This document shows positions 7,259 through 10,476 of a stretch of 10,476 nt of DNA, piece after piece. This DNA is from an uncultured Oceanospirillaceae bacterium (GTDB taxonomy: Bacteria > Pseudomonadota > Gammaproteobacteria > Pseudomonadales > Balneatricaceae): NCBI GenBank assembly GCA_946221045.1, contig CAMIIY010000039.1:1-10476 (forward strand), in the 5' to 3' direction. Within the stretch, counting starts at the first letter, position 1; each line of letters opens with the position of its first letter. A program made the position numbers and the translations under genes. The notes below the pieces were generated by a model. It was given only the letters and a program-made list of their open reading frames with translations, did no database searches and was not told the origin of the DNA.

Positions 7259-7771
7259 TCAGAGACTGGGCAAAGAAATCTCACGCCAGCGGTACGACAC
7301 CGGCCAGAGCTTCTGTTTGGTTTGATCATAGGATTGCCACAGCAGCGCGTAACACTGCTGCTTCAGTGGGTGTAACTGCTGCGGAGCCAATTCGGCCAGC
7401 GGCTGCAACACAAAGGCGTTTTTCAGAATCTCATCACGCGGCAGCTCTACGCCATCCACTTCGCCGACCTGCTGATCATAGGTCAGAATATCAATATCCA
7501 GCGTCCGACCACTGAACCGGGGGCCCTGCCGGCACCGCCCGTTCCGATCTTCTACCTGCTTCAGAAAACGGGACAGCTCACCGACTGAAAGATCGGTTGC
7601 AAACGCCGCCACCAGATTGAAAAAGTTGTCACCATCAAAGCCCACTGCTTCACTTTCGTACACAGATGACAGACGCAGTACGCCAAATTGATCTGCCAGT
7701 GCATCCAGCGCCTGCGCAATATGGTAATCACGTTCAATATTACTGCCGATGCTGACAAACACCTGAGCCAT
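7259..7771 (-). CDS. folK: FolK-like 6-hydroxymethyl-7,8-dihydropterin pyrophosphokinase, divergent subgroup
   Basis: HPPK moves pyrophosphate from ATP to 6-hydroxymethyl-dihydropterin, the step between FolB and FolP in folate synthesis. The 170-residue product has the FolK layout: VFVSIGSNIERDY at the N-terminus, SSVYESEAVG, FFNLVAAF, and GRTLDIDIL holding the two metal-binding aspartates (Asp92 and Asp94; E. coli D95 and D97) with Arg89 (E. coli R92). The signature is altered: RWGPRTLD becomes RFSGRTLD, and the later active-site His (E. coli H115, in VPHYDMKNRGFML) becomes Arg112 in LPRDEILKNAFVL. The same change occurs, as I remember it, in the Pseudomonas protein at this locus (PA0583), which exists beside a canonical FolK. 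The ATG overlaps the folB stop by one base (TGATG), with GAGGAG 10 nt upstream. The fold is sure; full HPPK activity is likely but unproven. Confidence 0.87.
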   Translation of the reverse strand: MAQVFVSIGSNIERDYHIAQALDALADQFGVLRLSSVYESEAVGFDGDNFFNLVAAFATDLSVGELSRFLKQVEDRNGRCRQGPRFSGRTLDIDILTYDQQVGEVDGVELPRDEILKNAFVLQPLAELAPQQLHPLKQQCYALLWQSYDQTKQKLWPVSYRWREISLPSL

Positions 7772-8127
7772 CAGAAGCGCTCTCCTCGTTCAATCTGTAC
7801 CCCAACGGTTTGTGCCTGCGGCACCGCCCCCGGCTTACCCAGCTTGAGCCGTAACCAGCGCACACCAAATTCATCCTGCAACAGTTCGGCTATCTGTTCA
7901 GCCATGGTTTCCAGCAAAAGAAAAGCACTGCCTTCAATAAACGCAAGCAACCGATCAGACACTGCCTTGTAGTTCAGTGCGTGCTCTATATCATCGTTTT
8001 CCGCTGCAGCCTGAATATCCACACCCATCTGCAAGTCCAGTATTACGACCTGACGCACTTCGCGCTCCCAGTCGTAAATACCGATGATCGTTTCAACCCG
8101 CAGGCCTTCTATGTAAACTAAATCCAT
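7771..8127 (-). CDS. folB: FolB, dihydroneopterin aldolase
   Basis: FolB cleaves 7,8-dihydroneopterin to 6-hydroxymethyl-7,8-dihydropterin and glycolaldehyde (some members also epimerise it), supplying the substrate of FolK. The 118-residue product matches the family (about 120): MDLVYIEGLRVETIIGIYDWE at the start with Glu21 in YDWE, NYKAV with Tyr53, and the C-terminal KLGKPGAV with the catalytic-type Lys98, then VGVQIERGE. The ATG at 8127 is chosen because it aligns with E. coli MDIVFIEQL and because AGAGGTGG lies a suitable distance upstream; a GTG at 8136 would add three residues and leave little room for that site. The stop overlaps the folK start, so the two are one transcription and probably translation unit. 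folB diverges from plsY across only 21 nt. Identification is firm. Confidence 0.95.
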   Translation of the reverse strand: MDLVYIEGLRVETIIGIYDWEREVRQVVILDLQMGVDIQAAAENDDIEHALNYKAVSDRLLAFIEGSAFLLLETMAEQIAELLQDEFGVRWLRLKLGKPGAVPQAQTVGVQIERGERF

Positions 8128-8148
8128 CACATCCACCTCTGGTGCATC
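8128..8148. promoter_or_regulatory. Very short divergent folB/plsY intergenic region
   Basis: Only 21 nt separate the folB start (minus strand) from the plsY start (plus strand), so any promoter for either gene must lie mostly within the other gene's coding sequence. On the minus strand this interval supplies the folB ribosome site (complement of CCACCTCT, 8133-8140). For plsY a weak sigma70-like pair is visible inside folB: TTTCAA (8091-8096) and TAAACT (8114-8119) with a 17-nt spacer, 3/6 and 4/6 matches to consensus. I see no clear promoter for folB. If plsY actually starts at the downstream ATG (8176), the gap grows to 48 nt. Confidence 0.35.
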
Positions 8149-8748
8149 ATGAGCGAACCTGTCACTGACTCGACCATGTTGCTGTTGGGGTTAACCCTGC
8201 TGGCCTACCTGTGGGGCTCTATCCCCACAGCAGTATTAGTCTGCCACGCGCTGGATCTGCCAGACCCGCGCAGTTTGGGCTCCCGCAATCCGGGAACCAG
8301 TAATGTATTACGTATTGGCACACAACGGGCCGCCGCACTCACCCTGCTGGGAGATCTGGGTAAAGGCCTGCTGGCCTTATTGCCCGCCATGTTACTGGAA
8401 CTCTCGCCTCTGGCACGCAACTGCTGTGCACTGGCCGCCATTATCGGCCATCTGTTCCCCATTTTTTCCTCTTTCCGGGGCGGTAAAGGCGTCGCCACAA
8501 CACTGGGTGCCAGCCTGGGACTATGCTGGCCACTGGCCTTGACTCAGATACTGATCTGGGTCGCCATTGTCAGCTACAGTCGCCGTGCCTCACTGGGCTC
8601 CATCAGCGTGGCCCTGCTGTCACCCCTACTCGCCTGGCAACTGGCACCGGAATACCTGCTTACCTTCTGGGTGATCAGCCTGATACTGGTACTCTGTCAC
8701 TGGCAGAATATCCGCAATCTACTGCAGGGCACCGAACCCCGTTTTTAG
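8149..8748 (+). CDS. plsY: PlsY, acyl-phosphate:glycerol-3-phosphate acyltransferase
   Basis: PlsY is an inner-membrane enzyme that acylates glycerol-3-phosphate with acyl-phosphate from PlsX, the first committed step of phospholipid synthesis. The 199-residue product is almost wholly hydrophobic, with several transmembrane helices (for example about residues 11-33, 63-86, 91-107, 120-142, 150-185). The conserved cytoplasmic loops are present: [12 protein letters not shown] (44-55), LLGDLGKG (66-73) and [17 protein letters not shown] (101-117, with the GGKG acyl-phosphate loop). The ATG at 8149 is used; a second in-frame ATG at 8176 would give 190 residues, nearer to the Pseudomonas protein as I recall it. 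Neither has a strong ribosome site (GGTG at 8141-8144 precedes the first), so the start is uncertain. Its TAG stop overlaps the tsaD stop on the other strand. Identification is firm. Confidence 0.94.
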   Translation: MSEPVTDSTMLLLGLTLLAYLWGSIPTAVLVCHALDLPDPRSLGSRNPGTSNVLRIGTQRAAALTLLGDLGKGLLALLPAMLLELSPLARNCCALAAIIGHLFPIFSSFRGGKGVATTLGASLGLCWPLALTQILIWVAIVSYSRRASLGSISVALLSPLLAWQLAPEYLLTFWVISLILVLCHWQNIRNLLQGTEPRF

Positions 8749-9773
8749 AGTGCATCCAGACTTGAAAGCGGCCAACGCGGTTTGCACTGAATACTGAGAT
8801 CACTGCGCTGACCGGCCACCAGACGCTGGCAACCGGCCAGTGCGATCATGGCACCATTATCAGTACAGAATTCAGGACGGGCATAAAACAGGTGCGCCCG
8901 CTGTTTTTCTACCATCACCTGCAGCCTTTCTCTCAGTCGCTGATTCGCACTGACGCCTCCGGCAATGACCAGACGTTTGTAGCCGGTATGCTGCAGAGCG
9001 CGTTTACATTTTATAGCCAGTGTATCCACCACAGCTTCTTCAAATGCCGAAGCAATATCGCTAATGGTCTGAGGGTCAATCTGACCGTCAGCATCACGCT
9101 GAGCATTGGCCGTATTCAGGGTAAAGGTTTTCAGGCCGGAAAAACTGAAATCCATGCCGGGGCGATCCGTCATGGGACGGGGAAAGGTAAACCGCTGCCG
9201 ATCGCCCTTGAGTGCATGTGCCGCCATCGCCGGGCCACCCGGATAACCCAGCCCCAGCATCTTGGCGGCCTTATCAAAGGCTTCACCGGCGGCATCATCC
9301 AGCGACTCACCCAGCAGTTCGTATTCGCCAATGCCCTGTACTTTAACCAGCTGGGTGTGGCCACCCGAGACCAGCAGTGCCACAAACGGAAATTCAGGGG
9401 GTTCAGCTTCAAGCATTGGCGCCAGCAGATGCCCTTCCATATGATGTACCCCAATAGCAGGCACATCCCAGGCCAGCGCCAGCGCACGCCCGGTTGATGC
9501 ACCCACCATCAACGCCCCGATCAAACCCGGGCCTGATGTGTAGGCCACAGCATCGACTTCACCCGGTTTCAATCCGGCTTGCTTAAACACCTGCTTAAGC
9601 AGTGGCAGCAGCTTGAGCACATGATCGCGGGAGGCCAGTTCAGGCACCACGCCGCCGTATTCGGCATGCATTTTTACCTGACTGAACAGGGCATCGGCCA
9701 ACAGGCCTTTGTCGCTGTCATAAATGGCAACGCCTGTTTCATCACAGGAGGTTTCTATCCCCAAAACACGCAT
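8745..9773 (-). CDS. tsaD: TsaD (Gcp/YgjD), tRNA threonylcarbamoyladenosine transferase subunit
   Basis: TsaD is the catalytic subunit that, with TsaB and TsaE, transfers the threonylcarbamoyl group from threonylcarbamoyl-AMP (made by TsaC) to A37 of ANN-decoding tRNAs, forming t6A. The 342-residue product is full length (E. coli 337). It belongs to the Kae1/ASKHA fold: [13 protein letters not shown] at the N-terminus, [25 protein letters not shown], the metal-binding HHMEGH with His111 and His115 (same numbers as E. coli), [36 protein letters not shown] and Asp305 in CTDNGAMIA as the third ligand. The ATG complement at 9771-9773 is the family start; only a weak GGGA precedes it, 7 nt upstream. 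It diverges from rpsU and converges on plsY with overlapping stop codons. Identification is firm. Confidence 0.97.
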   Translation of the reverse strand: MRVLGIETSCDETGVAIYDSDKGLLADALFSQVKMHAEYGGVVPELASRDHVLKLLPLLKQVFKQAGLKPGEVDAVAYTSGPGLIGALMVGASTGRALALAWDVPAIGVHHMEGHLLAPMLEAEPPEFPFVALLVSGGHTQLVKVQGIGEYELLGESLDDAAGEAFDKAAKMLGLGYPGGPAMAAHALKGDRQRFTFPRPMTDRPGMDFSFSGLKTFTLNTANAQRDADGQIDPQTISDIASAFEEAVVDTLAIKCKRALQHTGYKRLVIAGGVSANQRLRERLQVMVEKQRAHLFYARPEFCTDNGAMIALAGCQRLVAGQRSDLSIQCKPRWPLSSLDAL

Positions 9774-9806
9774 GGTCTGTTCCCGAACTCTGTTATCAGG
9801 CGGCGG

Positions 9807-9812
9807 ATTATA
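9807..9812 (-). promoter_or_regulatory. Probable -10 element of the tsaD promoter
   Basis: On the minus strand these bases read TATAAT, a perfect sigma70 -10 hexamer, 34 nt upstream of the tsaD ATG. That would put the transcript start near 9800 and the leader at roughly 27 nt. No good -35 hexamer is found at 16-18 nt: the 17-nt position reads TACAGC, and there is no correctly placed extended -10 TG. The promoter is therefore plausible but perhaps weak or activator-dependent. Confidence 0.5.
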
Positions 9813-9852
9813 CCCCAGCCGGTTTCAGTGCTGTAGTGATCGACATGAAGAC

Positions 9853-9881
9853 TTTACAAGCCTACTTGAAAGACATAGAAT
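9853..9881 (+). promoter_or_regulatory. Sigma70 promoter of rpsU and the macromolecular-synthesis operon
   Basis: TTTACA (9853-9858) and TAGAAT (9876-9881) each match the sigma70 consensus at five of six positions, with an optimal 17-nt spacer. Transcription would start near 9887-9888, leaving a leader of about 63 nt before the rpsU ATG. It lies in the non-coding gap between tsaD and rpsU, in the correct orientation and distance, and is the best promoter in the window. The leader includes a small inverted repeat (CCTG, five-base loop, CAGG; about 9901-9913) that is too weak to call a terminator. Confidence 0.7.
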
Positions 9882-9950
9882 TCTGCGCCTTGCTCTGCAA
9901 CCTGTAGGGCAGGACTGAAATCAACTAACAACCAAAGGTGATGTGAAAAC

Positions 9951-10166
9951 ATGCCCGCTGTTAAAGTAAAAGAAAACGAGCCATTTGACGTTGCACTGCG
10001 TCGCTTCAAACGCTCTTGCGAAAAAGCCGGCATCCTGGCTGAAGTTCGTCGTCGTGAATTCTACGAAAAGCCTACTTCTGTTCGTAAGCGTAAAGCCGCT
10101 GCTGCTGTAAAACGTCACGCGAAGAAAGTATCTCGCGAAAACGCTCGTCGCGTTCGCCTGTACTGA
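9951..10166 (+). CDS. rpsU: Ribosomal protein bS21
   Basis: bS21 is a small basic protein of the 30S platform near the 3' end of 16S rRNA, helping initiation on messages with a Shine-Dalgarno sequence. The 71-residue product has the same length as E. coli S21 and is nearly identical through [33 protein letters not shown] and VKRHAKK to the C-terminal RVRLY. The ribosome site is an extended GGTGAT (9937-9942), 8 nt upstream, complementary to the 16S tail. Codon choice differs from its neighbours: more CGT, GCT, GTT and AAA codons and few rare ones, as expected for a highly expressed ribosomal protein. It is the first gene after its own promoter; yqeY follows after 44 nt. Identification is firm. 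Confidence 0.98.
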   Translation: MPAVKVKENEPFDVALRRFKRSCEKAGILAEVRRREFYEKPTSVRKRKAAAAVKRHAKKVSRENARRVRLY

Positions 10167-10210
10167 TTTAACGAGATTTCAGATCCCATCCGGTTAAGGG
10201 GAAGCCAATA

Positions 10211-10476
10211 ATGTCTGAGCTGAAGCAGCAGATCACCAATGCGATGAAAGCTGCCATGCGCGCCAAAGAGAAGGAGCGCCTCAGCACCATACGCATGATG
10301 ATGGCTGAACTGAAACGCGTTGAAGTCGATGAACGCATTGAACTGGATGATGCAAGAGTGCTGGCGGTGCTTGACAAAATGGCCAAGCAACGCCGCGACT
10401 CGATCTCGCAATTTGAAGAAGCGGCACGACAGGATCTGGCCGATGCTGAGCGACAGGAGCTGGAGGTGATTAAAAC
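10211..10476 (+). CDS. yqeY: YqeY / GatB-YqeY domain protein, 5' part (cut by window end)
   Basis: This gene is open from the ATG at 10211 to the window edge: 88 codons plus two bases, of a family usually near 148 residues. The product starts MSELKQQITNAMKAAMRAKE and continues with TIRMMMAELKRVEVDE, then VLAVLDKMAKQRRDSI and FEEAARQDLADAE, the charged helical pattern of the YqeY domain. The domain also forms the tail of the GatB subunit of tRNA amidotransferase, so tRNA binding is suspected, but the free protein's function is not settled. AAGGGG at 10196-10201, 9 nt before the ATG, is a good ribosome site. The order rpsU-yqeY is known from Pseudomonas, where dnaG and rpoD follow. The family is confident; the C-terminal end is not visible. 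Confidence 0.92.
   Translation, partial: MSELKQQITNAMKAAMRAKEKERLSTIRMMMAELKRVEVDERIELDDARVLAVLDKMAKQRRDSISQFEEAARQDLADAERQELEVIK

Noticed and set aside
8892..9497. A 201-codon plus-strand open frame opposite tsaD
   Set aside because: It is fully antisense to tsaD, whose motifs are complete; the translated product has no family features. Shadow frame.
9951..10166. Codon use of rpsU unlike its neighbours, as a possible sign of transfer
   Set aside because: The shift is toward the codons expected in highly expressed ribosomal protein genes, and the protein and its context are native to gammaproteobacteria.
10168..10197. Inverted TTAAC and GTTAA between rpsU and yqeY, a possible attenuator over the yqeY ribosome site
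   Set aside because: The stem is five pairs with a 20-nt loop, is AT-rich and has no T-run, so it is too weak to support a terminator or a riboregulator.

Overview
This window is a conserved housekeeping stretch from a gammaproteobacterium. By eye the GC content is in the mid-50s percent. The gene order is that of the Pseudomonas-type chromosome: lptD-surA-pdxA-rsmA-apaG-apaH-glpE-cca, a folK-like gene with folB, then plsY, tsaD, rpsU and yqeY. LptD, SurA and S21 are gammaproteobacterial in sequence. I infer an Oceanospirillales/Pseudomonadales-like organism and cannot name a genus.

Layout. Positions 2-7251 hold nine plus-strand genes packed head to tail, with gaps of 21 nt or less or short overlaps. 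In order: the 3' end of lptD (outer-membrane LPS assembly), surA (periplasmic chaperone for LptD and other outer-membrane proteins), pdxA (vitamin B6), rsmA (16S rRNA dimethylation), apaG, apaH (Ap4A hydrolysis), glpE (sulfurtransferase), cca (tRNA 3'-end synthesis) and a PTR1/FolM-like pteridine reductase. They probably form one or more overlapping transcription units. Positions 7259-8127 hold a minus-strand pair, folB then folK, two steps of the folate pathway. plsY (8149-8748, plus) starts 21 nt from the folB start and ends on a stop codon that overlaps the stop of tsaD (8745-9773, minus). tsaD and rpsU diverge from a 177-nt region with a good sigma70 promoter for rpsU and a perfect TATAAT on the tsaD side. 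rpsU (9951-10166) and a truncated yqeY (10211 to the end) open the macromolecular-synthesis operon; dnaG and rpoD would be expected just past the window (inference).

How the genes work together. There are three themes: outer-membrane biogenesis (lptD, surA, with plsY for phospholipid), RNA maturation and translation (rsmA, cca, tsaD, rpsU, yqeY, apaH), and cofactors (pdxA; folB, folK and the pteridine reductase).

I see no mobile element, CRISPR array, tRNA or rRNA gene, toxin-antitoxin or defence system, and no convincing undescribed system. The points worth a second look are a FolK with a broken family signature, a Cca without the HD phosphohydrolase motif, a pteridine reductase with the PTR1-type Asp/Tyr/Lys triad beside folK-folB, and very compact gene junctions.
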